Positions 16,901 through 23,226 of a stretch of DNA of 35,646 bases are shown piece by piece. This DNA is from Myxococcales bacterium (GTDB lineage Bacteria; Myxococcota_A; UBA9042): positions 1-35,646 of the forward strand of contig JAGSHB010000052.1 in assembly GCA_023954815.1 (NCBI GenBank). Reading direction: 5' to 3'. Position numbers and translations under genes: made by a program. The notes below the pieces were generated by a model. The model worked only from the letters and a program-made list of their open reading frames with translations. It was not told the origin of the DNA and did no database searches. Position 1 is the stretch's first letter, and each line of letters starts with the position of its first letter.

Positions 16901-19088
16901 TGACACACTTTCCCTTGCTACAGGCGGTGAACGTACAGGCGTTGCTGTCGTTGCAGCTGACCTTCCCACCTCCGCTTGCGGTCTTTGCCGCATACACGCA
17001 TCCGCTCGCCTTGTCGCACAGATCGGTCGTGCACGGGTTGTTGTCCTGACAGACCAGCGGTTTTCCAGAGAGACAGACGCCACTCTTGCAGACGCTGGAC
17101 TGCGTACACGCGTTCCCATCGTCACAGCCGATGGCCTTGCCGTCGGATGCGACGATGAACTGGTGCACGCACTTGCCGGTTTTGGTGTCACAGCTGTCGA
17201 GCGTGCACGGCGACTTGTCGGAGCAGTCGACAGCCGCGCCGCTCTTACAGCCGCCACCCTTGCACACATCGGGCTGGGTGCACGCGTTTCCGTCGTCACA
17301 CGCAGCGCTCTTGTGGGCAAACACGCAGCCTGCACCTGGACTGCAGGCGTCCGCGGTGCAGGGGTTGTTGTCATCGCAGGTGACCTGCGCGCCGCCGACA
17401 CAGGCACCGCTCTTACAGCTCTCGCCCTGGGTGCACAGGTCGCCGTCATCACAGGATTTGCCTCCAGGTACGCTGACACAACCCACTCCTGGCTTGCAGC
17501 TGTCGATGGAGCACGCGTTGTTGTCGTCGCACGCGCTCACTGCGCCTGGCAGGCAGACCGTGCCCTTGCAGGTATCGCCCTTCGTGCAGCCATTGCCGTC
17601 ATCACAGGCCGCCCCATTGGCTGCATGCACGCAGCTCGCCTTGCCGCCGATCACCGAGCAACCGTCAGCCGTACACGGATTGTCGTCATTGCAGTCCGCC
17701 GCCAGGCCCCCTTTGCAGCCTTTATCGCCACACTTGTCCTGATGGGTGCATGGGTCTCCATCATCGCATGGTCCTGCGTTGGGCTTGTTGGTGCATCCTG
17801 TCTTTGCGTCACAGTGAGCAGTCGTGCAGGGGTTGCCGTCACCGCACGGCGCTTGCTTGCCGCCCGTGCATACCCCGGCCTTACAGCTGTCCTTGCCGGT
17901 GCACGCGCTGCCGTCGTCGCAGGGAGCCGGCGTGGACTTGCTGTCCGTCAGCTTGGTGTGAACGCAGGCGGGTGTGTTCTTCGCGGCCTTGGCGTTGCAA
18001 CTGTCCTTCGTGCATGGATTGTCGTCGTCGCAGTCCAGCTGCTGCGCGCCTTTGCACTTGCCGTCGGTGCATGTGTCCTTCTTCGTGCAAGGGTCTCCGT
18101 CGCTGCATGCGATGGTCGTGACGCCCTTGGTCGGTGTGTGAACGCATCCCAGTTTGATGTCGCAAGCGTCGATCGTGCAGGGGTCGTTGTCCTTGCACGC
18201 CACCGCCGCTCCAGGCTGGCAAGCTCCGTCGCTACAAGCGTCGCCCTTGGTGCAGACGTTGCCGTCATCGCAGTCGGCACCAGACTCATCCGTCTCTCCG
18301 TCGCAGTCATCGTCTTGGCCGTTGCACGTCTCCGGGCTGCTGGACGACGAGCACGCTGCGAGACCTTGTGTCGTACAGCCGCGCTTTCCAACGCACAGCT
18401 TCGCTGGCTGGTTGCCCAGACTCGCAGGCCAGCAGTCGGTCTTGTTGCCGGACTGGACCGCGGCGGTCGAACACTCGCAGATCCCGAGAGCGCCATCAGC
18501 CTGCAGGCGCACACAGCCGGCGGCTTGGTTCGCAGCGCCTGCCGTCGGCGATTCGACCGGCAGGGGCTGGCAGCCATAGCCCTTGGGGCAGCCCGCAGAA
18601 CAGGGCCCCGCACAAAATGCACCGACGGGTCCATAGCGCAGGCAGACCGAGCCCGCATCGCAGTCCGAAGACGTCGCGCAGGGCGCGCAGAGCAGGGTTG
18701 GCACGGCCGCCGATGCGCCGCTGTCGCCTTGCGGAGCATCGGCCGCCACAGCGTCGCTCACCGAGGCGTCACCAGCTTCGGCGGCGTCGGCTTTGCCCTC
18801 ATCGATCGCCGTATCTGCCACTGACGCGTCTGCCGCCAAGCTGTCGTCGAGCGGGGTGTCGATCTGGTGCGCATCGTCCGGCCCAGCGTCCTCAGGTTGT
18901 GCGTCCACCTGGCTGGCAGGCGTGTCGACGAGCGCGGCGCTGTCTTTGGGTTCCACGTCAGCGTGCGCGGCGTCTGTCTTCGTAGACGGCCCCGCGCCGT
19001 CCCCGCAACCTGCCAGCGCGACTAGGGCCGAAAGGAAGACGTGAGCAGCGCGCCAGCGAGTTCGAGTTTCCAGCGTTAACATCGCCAT
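8499..19088 (-). CDS. Giant cysteine-rich multidomain lipoprotein
   Basis: About 3,530 residues in one uninterrupted frame. I chose ATG 19088 because GGAG (19096-19099) lies 7 nt upstream; an in-frame ATG at 19148 would add 20 residues before the signal peptide. In order: a signal peptide ending in lipobox LAGC; an Asp/Ala-rich linker (DNA ~19030-18700); a MopE-like motif CNGQDDDCDGETDE (~18300); about 18 alternating CDDG/NPCTTD Cys modules (~18280-15450); a LamG/concanavalin-like domain (~15410-14815); more CDDG modules; a second CNGIDDDCDAQTDE motif (~14400); ~1,100 Cys-poor beta-rich residues (14330-10970) with a second LamG-like domain (~12330-11840); and ~820 residues of Cys-rich repeats to the C-terminus. 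Likely outer-surface, perhaps adhesin or structural; the ligand is unknown. By rough count it has on the order of 300 Cys. The triple DsbA-like gene lies just upstream on the same strand. Confidence 0.9.
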   Translation of the reverse strand: MAMLTLETRTRWRAAHVFLSALVALAGCGDGAGPSTKTDAAHADVEPKDSAALVDTPASQVDAQPEDAGPDDAHQIDTPLDDSLAADASVADTAIDEGKADAAEAGDASVSDAVAADAPQGDSGASAAVPTLLCAPCATSSDCDAGSVCLRYGPVGAFCAGPCSAGCPKGYGCQPLPVESPTAGAANQAAGCVRLQADGALGICECSTAAVQSGNKTDCWPASLGNQPAKLCVGKRGCTTQGLAACSSSSSPETCNGQDDDCDGETDESGADCDDGNVCTKGDACSDGACQPGAAVACKDNDPCTIDACDIKLGCVHTPTKGVTTIACSDGDPCTKKDTCTDGKCKGAQQLDCDDDNPCTKDSCNAKAAKNTPACVHTKLTDSKSTPAPCDDGSACTGKDSCKAGVCTGGKQAPCGDGNPCTTAHCDAKTGCTNKPNAGPCDDGDPCTHQDKCGDKGCKGGLAADCNDDNPCTADGCSVIGGKASCVHAANGAACDDGNGCTKGDTCKGTVCLPGAVSACDDNNACSIDSCKPGVGCVSVPGGKSCDDGDLCTQGESCKSGACVGGAQVTCDDNNPCTADACSPGAGCVFAHKSAACDDGNACTQPDVCKGGGCKSGAAVDCSDKSPCTLDSCDTKTGKCVHQFIVASDGKAIGCDDGNACTQSSVCKSGVCLSGKPLVCQDNNPCTTDLCDKASGCVYAAKTASGGGKVSCNDSNACTFTACSKGKCVISGLVACDDGKPCTADTCDPTKGCTSTATDGPCSDSSVCTVGDTCSKGACVPGKAQLCDDKNPCTSDTCDKAKGCVHLALTTGANTKITCDDGSKCTGEDSCKNGQCVPGAKTVCDDNNPCTTEFCDPSGGCKPQHNTAPCSDGDACTVGDTCQKGSCKPGVVNSCSDGNPCTAESCDKLKGCIVTTTSAKCDDGNVCTQGDTCAKGKCSPGKPVVCNDNNPCTTDACDAKKGCVAQPNALPCDDGDACTTKDTCNQAACKAMAVVSCDDSNPCTTDGCKPKASGSLKAGCHHAHNALKCDDSNPCTLSDTCAKGACVAGTPKGCDDGNACTVDSCDPKVKGGCVAVPGTMACSDGDACTVGDKCASGSCKGGGALKCDDGNPCTTDGCAKASGCVHGFAKSGVVCAGAKACTLAATCDGKGACAAAAAKTCDDNNPCTTDSCNPKPSSGAAGCVFTNNTLPCCDDSLCTTRDICSGGKCIGAAFASGSGANGSLPVDLLVRMAGDGTGAETASKLSATGTPAGYVSGVIDKAMAFGGKSLISFEADKSLHLKTYTISLWLKLPPGTSRWEAAVAKEDHGRNDPWNNRNFSVFVRPENGVVHIGGTGLYLNGSRDVRDNAWHHISATHDGAALRLRVDGKLEATGFGPAPVVSDKQRLWVGAYGPSASPTRSTLRVDELLVFSRALPACELDALRIGQPGCDDGDVCTDDSCDPTKGCQHKANTAACTDGDVCTTKDACKAGSCQGGPAKVCDDGNVCTDDNCDSQKGCAPKPNSKSCPLGGSAVGACSAGTCAVKTCAAGSYDIDGKSDNGCEYLCKGDPNALEICNGIDDDCDAQTDEIADKVCEGTFNGLMAEAVWTASVLAPNLSTDVAGTFDFGVLGKHKATAKVTRVTSGPVIWCVDKTVASLPLLHLTLTNAKLRVCKDKDGALTGTVLSAALALYKQSLAVSGTLTLGAKSVVTLKIATQLKLGHGTELSGLDLKLGVGHTALTVGSAGAAKGSFKMGSTTFDPVWKGTLSKANTLDLSGSVPGKVKPMPKTSGAASFVLDQTSVNLMTSASGVERFTSSHRANICLHSNCAANYFTVNGVLNFVSPKGAYWVGDMPDIKVPFFGVLKAFSLAVASVPMSGKTLAAAGGDKWNKLHSVSKGVTMIGLHGLPIDFGIGDKLLLFVNMRSLLSYDIGLVDVLPSSWVFVKPEQKVPGISSMKMEQLKLVGTISPPNTVKLGIKGVAKILPADATNPLALQASLTGTFIYKADKKSTFDLLGELALTGRWMEPFGLKNLAIEDLGLALGLHAQKESAAAGAKTLLSFGGWGMNGNIFIKKSGAWPAPTLKLSDPKITNVLMLGATYFTSPTPLPLGYCITLKVKTKHLCPPTPPFLLRLAAKNVDSDDLLTVLRNVQSNSVARFDSALPTETVQLPDFKPFDLKVKNFEVYSSTHSAERFGRWFPRGYRVDIDATAAGKELRLKGEMMGGGIKLHGHMSPIDLFNLKEFGVYIVGDPYSQYVENKDGWLIVSDDPRLGVSQGSLELRAKPPKVPPAGWQATLLSHIDTNNGYALRLGSANALGKTRVTLELRSSGKVYKLTTTKAVVPPGTWSHLAVSFGDGRAGIYVNGELQESTAVGTFVAPGDASAALWAGKGLQAFDDVRIWKSQRTPADIASWQTQLPQDIHGHPDLVGRWSFDWDQANKPGATAYNTRVYPPIKDVAVSQMHGVLNGQATPRVTVEDNGIEVHMTLPMPKKLEVPKLGLQLRMGAKMVIPVIGEEWGMRVWASVGDGKAAGNYFSRPRPLLTVPFWGKFSSTGNGPNLRPSDADDGVYGAIDLIDFKLSGSSVLRFTPKDAKNQDVLDPEKRIDFAGADLLIGCPPGKTCKTFADYRIYVSAVLALAAPLGGFGNVGLFGKVVYDSLIPGMIIDGKLAAHGWDLLANKVKLTSKEVSLTASVNLGEWTFLDLVKITLGSISLQLKLDFAEKSLCGTGNYKQQKSDEFAETFDCAIGVCFHAGGFTPKFGCGTHCLADEMCASDKTCYLGVCADKKGIDAVCTKDTNCASGNCWGGFCRACSPAKKNGCKNGEFCNNTGACETKLPFGAACVGVNKGMEHAWCASGKCDTTCVACFPPGHPGFKASGDTCTADKFCADNGACQARLGGGESCFSTEISTGIHRRCKSSDCGDPTWTCRDCNVNGKTCPTTSWCYKAGNYCKPKLADGAGCGAPIECVSGLCDLYCYTKGATAYGGACKVHAACTTGQCLAAGTCGCNGKDTNCSTGQFCDALGKCVVKLGDGVSCSSPSHCKSGLCDLYCYTKAAKSYGESCKVHAECNTKQCLASNKCGCNGTHANCPSGQFCDKLGSCVAKLKDGTLCSEAAVCASGVCDGYCYTKASKNYGQSCKVHAECKTLQCLATNTCGCNGTDANCGAGQFCNLLGGCATTLGNGLLCKKPNQCTSGHCSTVCVACTADSHCGDGNYCYGGACYAKVGLKSFCAVDNACKSGHCAGICVSCKEDSHCGAGNYCYKNTCYTKVGLGQYCAVDNACTSGQCAGTCVECKSSSKCTGGNLCLSYKCQKLPDGAACTKAENCAGGACNLYCYKPKSKSYGQSCKVHAECNTLQCLSDNTCGCNGTHANCGKTQYCGGLGWCLPKVADGVGCGVPEHCQSGTCSQYCYTANSKIYGKTCKVHAECTTGQCLALGTCGCNGSDAPCGPTLFCNALGSCVSKLGNGVPCGKGSQCIGGHCSTVCASCLNDGHCGSGNYCYAGTCYGKVDLGVFCAVDNACKSGHCFVTCVECKENKHCSSNLCVFNKCVK
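15450..18280 (-). repeat. Array of about 18 paired CDDG/NPCTTD cysteine modules
   Basis: Within the giant lipoprotein two half-modules alternate. Type A follows CDDGxxCTxxDxCxxGxC; type B follows CDDNNPCTTDxCDxxxGC. Each pair spans ~45 residues with eight Cys. The DNA is visibly repetitive but diverged at third positions. Two more modules follow the first LamG-like domain (about 14800-14560). Asp-rich, Cys-rich repeats of this kind are frequent in Myxococcota surface proteins; metal binding is plausible but not shown here. Confidence 0.88.
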
Positions 19089-19365
19089 GGAGATTCTCCA
19101 GAACTGGGCGCGGCCTGATAGCGCAACACGAGTGCGCGGTCTGGCCACCTCACGAAATTGGACCGGTTTGGTAGCACATAGGCGATCAGACCCGGAGATA
19201 TATCGTTAGTCAGTACGAACCGTTGTCTACGGCCGTGCACTACCCCGAATATTCGTATTTCGTCAGGATTTCGCCGTTAAATCGACGCTCGTATCGGGCG
19301 CGGTAGCCGCCCCATCCTTTGAGTCAGATCGCGGGGCTTCATTGTCCCCGTAGTCGGCCGGTCGC
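19089..19365 (-). promoter_or_regulatory. Spacer upstream of the giant lipoprotein gene, probable promoter region
   Basis: This 277-bp gap separates the triple-DsbA gene (stop 19366) from the giant gene on the same strand. It is more AT-rich than its surroundings between ~19190 and 19290. On the minus strand TAGACA and GATATA, about 19 nt apart near 19230-19195, could be a weak promoter. A CGGGG/CCCCG stem (19332-19350) lies just after the DsbA stop but lacks a T-run. Whether the two genes share a transcript is undecided. Confidence 0.3.
19096..19099 (-). promoter_or_regulatory. Ribosome binding site fixing the giant gene start
   Basis: GGAG on the minus strand sits 7 nt before ATG 19088, which leads directly into a normal-length lipoprotein signal peptide. 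The upstream in-frame ATG at 19148 has no comparable site and would place 20 extra residues ahead of it. Confidence 0.7.
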
Positions 19366-21324
19366 TCAGGGCTTGGCCGCCGTGCCAGCAGCACCCTTGC
19401 CAACACGCTTCACGAGCGAGCGCAGCGTCCGCTGCAGGGCATCGTTCCGGTACCCACCAGACGGCCGGTAGCGACGCCCTTGGATAAACACAGTCGGCGT
19501 ACCGCGCACGCCAGCCTTATTCGCCTGCGCCATACTCTTGGCGATCAGCGCCTCATACCTGGGCCGGTTGGCCGCCACGTCCTTGATGGACAAGCCAGAC
19601 TCCTGCGCAATTTCAGACAGCTTCGCAAAGGACAGCTGGCGACTCGCCGCGAAGAGCTTGGCGTGCACCTTGGCGAACAGCGCCTGCCCTCCCTGCTCGT
19701 ACGCGTGCTGCGCGAGATGTGCTGCGGGCCTCGCCATCTTGTGAAAAGGAAGTGGATAGTGGGCCATCACCACCCGAACCTGGCCGCCAAACTGTTTCGC
19801 CAAAGGCCCAAGCGCACGATGCGCGCGCACGCAGAAGGGGCATTGGTAGTCCACAGCCACCCACACGGTGATCTTGGCGTCTTTCGGGCCCAACATCGGC
19901 AGGCCAATCTCCGGAAAGTTGTGCACGCGCTGCTGCAAGGGCTCGAATACTTTGCCCTTGGCCACGAGGCTTTCGTAGTAGGCGGGGCCATGCTTGCCCT
20001 TGGCGGTCGCGAGCTCGTCGTCGATGACCGCTTTGAACTTGGCCAGTGGCTGGGCGCCCATGAGCTTGCGACCGTTGACGAAAAAATTCGGTGTGCCGCG
20101 CACGCTGATGCCCTTGGCCAGCTTCATGTCCTCATCGATCTGTTGGTCGGCAGCGGCGCTCGTCATGTCCCGCTTGAAGCGCGGCATGTTCAGCTTGAGC
20201 TGCTTCGCCCAGGAGATGAGGTTGCCGGTGCTCAGCCTGCGTTGGTTGGCGAAGAGCAGGTCATGGTACGGCCAGAACTTGCCTTGCTTGCCCGCTGCAA
20301 TCGCCGCTTTGTGGGCGCCGCGCGCGTTGACGTGAAAGGACAGCGGGTGGTGCTTGAACACGATGCGCACCTTGTCGCCGTACGCGGCCTTCACCTGCTT
20401 GAGGGTGTTGTTGCCGCGTGAACAGTAAGGGCACTGGAAGTCTGAAAACGCAACGATGGTGACCACGGCCTTGGCGCTGTTGCCGGCGATGGTGTCTTTT
20501 TTTGAGTCAACCGGCACCTTCCATACGGTGTCGCTGTCCTGGCGACGCATGACGCCCCCGCGGAGACGCCCAGCCGGTGGTGCGCGCGGCGGGATTTTGG
20601 CGCCACCGAAGAAGTAGGCCAGCACCTTTGGGCCCACCTTTGGCGCACGCAGGCGAAAGCTCTCCGCCATCAGCGCCGCGCCGCGTTTGCCCGTCTTGCG
20701 CAGCGCCTTCGCCTGTACCAGCGCCGCATCGATCTCCTTCTGAAACTTCGGAAAGGGGTGCGCGCCACTGAGCAGCTTGCCGTTGATGAAGAACCCAGGC
20801 GTGCCCCGGGCACCCAGCGCCACCGCGGCCCGCTGCTCTCGGTCGATTTGCTGGCTCAGCTTGGGATCGTTGAGGTCCTTCTCGAACGTCTCAACGTCCA
20901 AGCCAATCTGTACGGCCCACAGCAGGAGGTTCTCGTCCGTGAGGGCGTGCTGATTCGCGAAGATGGTCTTGTGCATCTGCCAGAACTTGCCCTGCCGATG
21001 GGCAGCCAGCGCCGCAATCGCCGCCGGTCTCGCGCGTTTGTGAAAGTACAGCGGGTTGTTCGCCCACACCCGACGCACTTGCGGGTAGGTGCGCATAATC
21101 CGCGCCATGGTGGGCCCAGCACGGGTGCAGAAGGGGCACTGAAAGTCCGACACCTCGATGATGGTGACCAGCGCATCGGCCGGCCCCTCTGAGGGCATGG
21201 TGCTGGGTACCATCGCAGCCGCAGACGTGGTCGCAAAGGTCGCGGCAGCCGCAAAGAGCAGCGCCACAGCCGAGGCCACGGCGCCATTGCTCGTGGGTGT
21301 AGAGCGCCAAGGTGATGAGAGCAT
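19366..21324 (-). CDS. Exported protein with three tandem DsbA-like thioredoxin folds
   Basis: About 650 residues. ATG 21324 is preferred: GAGGAA (21331-21336) is 6 nt upstream and a signal peptide follows (AVALLFAAAATFATTSAAA); an in-frame ATG at 21384 would add 20 residues. Three Thioredoxin_4/DsbA-like domains follow, each with a CPxC active site and a cis-Pro loop: CPFC at 63-66 with RGTPGFF, CPYC at 298-301 with RGTPNFF, CPFC at 495-498 with RGTPTVF. Each also has the 'FH..A..AA.AA..QG.FW..H..LF' helical insert typical of DsbA-like proteins. All three catalytic pairs are intact, so each domain could be redox-active in the periplasm. Role inferred: forming or shuffling disulfides, most obviously in the adjacent giant Cys-rich lipoprotein. 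Divergent from the radical SAM gene. Confidence 0.92.
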   Translation of the reverse strand: MLSSPWRSTPTSNGAVASAVALLFAAAATFATTSAAAMVPSTMPSEGPADALVTIIEVSDFQCPFCTRAGPTMARIMRTYPQVRRVWANNPLYFHKRARPAAIAALAAHRQGKFWQMHKTIFANQHALTDENLLLWAVQIGLDVETFEKDLNDPKLSQQIDREQRAAVALGARGTPGFFINGKLLSGAHPFPKFQKEIDAALVQAKALRKTGKRGAALMAESFRLRAPKVGPKVLAYFFGGAKIPPRAPPAGRLRGGVMRRQDSDTVWKVPVDSKKDTIAGNSAKAVVTIVAFSDFQCPYCSRGNNTLKQVKAAYGDKVRIVFKHHPLSFHVNARGAHKAAIAAGKQGKFWPYHDLLFANQRRLSTGNLISWAKQLKLNMPRFKRDMTSAAADQQIDEDMKLAKGISVRGTPNFFVNGRKLMGAQPLAKFKAVIDDELATAKGKHGPAYYESLVAKGKVFEPLQQRVHNFPEIGLPMLGPKDAKITVWVAVDYQCPFCVRAHRALGPLAKQFGGQVRVVMAHYPLPFHKMARPAAHLAQHAYEQGGQALFAKVHAKLFAASRQLSFAKLSEIAQESGLSIKDVAANRPRYEALIAKSMAQANKAGVRGTPTVFIQGRRYRPSGGYRNDALQRTLRSLVKRVGKGAAGTAAKP

Positions 21325-21330
21325 GGTGGA

Positions 21331-21336
21331 TTCCTC
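21331..21336 (-). promoter_or_regulatory. Ribosome binding site fixing the triple-DsbA start
   Basis: GAGGAA on the minus strand lies 6 nt before ATG 21324, the codon that opens the signal peptide. This favours 21324 over the in-frame ATG at 21384. Confidence 0.65.
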
Positions 21337-21470
21337 AAGATGCTGCGCCTGCGATGCGCCACGGATGCGGGCAGCAGACCTCAAGCGCCCCTCGAATTCA
21401 ATCGAAGCGTCGTCACCAGCAGGCGCTCCTGTGACCCTTGCCGCCTGAGAGATTGTGCTAGCTTGCGCCC

Positions 21471-22958
21471 ATGGCTTACCTCGACCGCGCAGTCATCGCC
21501 CTCTCCTCCAAGTCGCTGCCTCGGTTTGAGACCTTTGTTTCCGAGCTCCTACGGCCGGCAGAGCTGCACCCTGGCTCGCGCCTTGGCCGGGTGACGGTGG
21601 GGAATTGGGAGCACTCCGGCGACCACGCCCACATGTCGTGGAGCTACGATGGCGAGCCGCGCACTGCGCTGATCACATTGCGGCCACGGGATGAGGCCGA
21701 CGGCGCCTACCTGCGCACCCCGCGGTGGAACGTGGGCTATCTCGGCGAGGGCTTCGATGACGTGCTGCAGGCGTTGCTGCGTGAGGTGGCTCATCGCGTA
21801 GAATCTGTCTGTGCGGCGCGCGAGTGGTCGGCTGAAGAGCTGCACGAGCGCTGGTTTCGTCGGCCGACAAGCGATGAGTATCTGGAGATCACCCCGGGCA
21901 AGAAGCTCTACCTGCGGGTCACGGACTACTGCGACGAGAACTGCGTGTTCTGTAACGCGACAGAGGGCAACGCCAACATCGTCGACTCCAAGATGGCGCT
22001 GCGGCAGATCTTGGCTGGCCTGCCGGCTGGGGGGCTGAGCCAGGTCATCTTTTCCGGCGGGGAGCCGACGTTGGTGCGGGCGCTGCCAGACTACGTCGCT
22101 CTCGCGGCTGAAGCGGGCGCGAGAGAGATTATCCTGCAGACCAATGGCGTGGGCCTTGCCGCGCCGGGCGAGTTGGAGCGCTACCTGCCATGGCGTGATC
22201 GGGTGGGCATCGGCTTCTCGCTCCATGCGGCCGATGTTGGTCTGTCTGACCTGCTCACCGGCATCGCTCACGTGCCGTCATTGCCCCTGGCCGAGCGCTT
22301 TCGGCGCGGGCTGGACGTCGACGCGATCGAACTCGAAAAGTCTGCCAAATCATCCGTTCAAGCTTCCCCACCTGCGACACAACCGAGCCGGTACGACGCC
22401 AAGATTACGGCCATCGACCGCGCCGTTGCCCTGGGCTTTCGCGTCAAAATCACCTGCGTCGTTGTGAAGCCCAACCTCGCCCAGGTGCCCGCGTTTACCC
22501 GTTGGTGCTGGGAGCGTTGGGGTGAGCGGCTCGACCGGATGCAGTTCAGCTATGCCATGCCAAGAGGCAACGCGTGGCTGAACCCCCGGTGGAGCTTGAA
22601 GTTCTCCGACTGTATCGCCCCCTTTGCCGAGGCCTTCGAGATCGGTCGCGAGACCGGCATGTGGGTGGAAACTTCTCAGACCTCGTGCGTACCGCCGTGC
22701 GTCATGCCGGACTACCTCGATCACTACGACCTCTACGGAGACCATGGCGGCGGGGGCACAGCCGACGCTGAGCGGATCAAGCCACCTGAGGTCTGTACGG
22801 GTTGCAACTTCGACCGGGTGTGCGCTGGCGTGTGGCGCCGCTACATCGACACCTTCGGCACGGACGAACTCAAGGCCGTCACCCACCTCCCCGAGCCAGA
22901 CGTGGTCATCGACGATTTCACCGACTCACAGGTATTTGACCTCGGTGAGGACGCGTAA
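21471..22958 (+). CDS. Radical SAM protein with C-terminal Cys cluster
   Basis: A 495-residue protein. The radical SAM motif CDENCVFC (Cys154, Cys158, Cys161) binds the [4Fe-4S] cluster that cleaves S-adenosylmethionine, and FSGGEPTLV is the SAM-contacting GGE motif. About 150 residues precede the barrel and have no motif I recognise. A low-complexity insert (about bases 22310-22390; Ser/Ala/Pro/Gln-rich) interrupts the barrel before ITAIDRAVALGFRVKITCVV. The C-terminus has five Cys (CVPPC, then CTGC and DRVC), suggesting a SPASM/Twitch-like auxiliary cluster, as in peptide- or small-molecule-modifying enzymes. No precursor peptide is evident nearby. It is divergent from the triple-DsbA gene across 146 bp. 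The Shine-Dalgarno is weak. Substrate unknown. Confidence 0.9.
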   Translation: MAYLDRAVIALSSKSLPRFETFVSELLRPAELHPGSRLGRVTVGNWEHSGDHAHMSWSYDGEPRTALITLRPRDEADGAYLRTPRWNVGYLGEGFDDVLQALLREVAHRVESVCAAREWSAEELHERWFRRPTSDEYLEITPGKKLYLRVTDYCDENCVFCNATEGNANIVDSKMALRQILAGLPAGGLSQVIFSGGEPTLVRALPDYVALAAEAGAREIILQTNGVGLAAPGELERYLPWRDRVGIGFSLHAADVGLSDLLTGIAHVPSLPLAERFRRGLDVDAIELEKSAKSSVQASPPATQPSRYDAKITAIDRAVALGFRVKITCVVVKPNLAQVPAFTRWCWERWGERLDRMQFSYAMPRGNAWLNPRWSLKFSDCIAPFAEAFEIGRETGMWVETSQTSCVPPCVMPDYLDHYDLYGDHGGGGTADAERIKPPEVCTGCNFDRVCAGVWRRYIDTFGTDELKAVTHLPEPDVVIDDFTDSQVFDLGEDA

Positions 22959-23226
22959 GAAGGCTCAGTCGGGCGAACGAGCCCAGGAGACGGTTTTACG
23001 CGGCGGGCCCAGGCGGGCCTAGGACGGCCGTTCAGGGTGCCTCCCCACTAATATGCCTTCGGCCCGCAACAACGTCACCACGGGCCTTCCAGGGGCATAG
23101 GCGGGCATTTTGGCTGTAGGAATGACTCGTTTTTCGGCTCGTGGCGGCAACTTGCGTCACGTTTCAGGGCTTTGTCACCATGGCCCCGCGTCGCAAGGCG
23201 TGCCCGTCGCCAACTGGAGCCCGCCC

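Noticed and set aside
15450-18280. Regularly spaced similar DNA words that could suggest a CRISPR array
   Set aside because: The repeats are imperfect, codon-phased and encode Cys modules; there are no identical repeats with unique spacers and no cas genes.
16440-18824. Long open frame (794 codons) on the plus strand antisense to the CDDG array
   Set aside because: It is the high-GC shadow of the giant lipoprotein; its protein is a periodic Ala/Val/Arg string with no start signal or family motif, explained by the repeat on the other strand.
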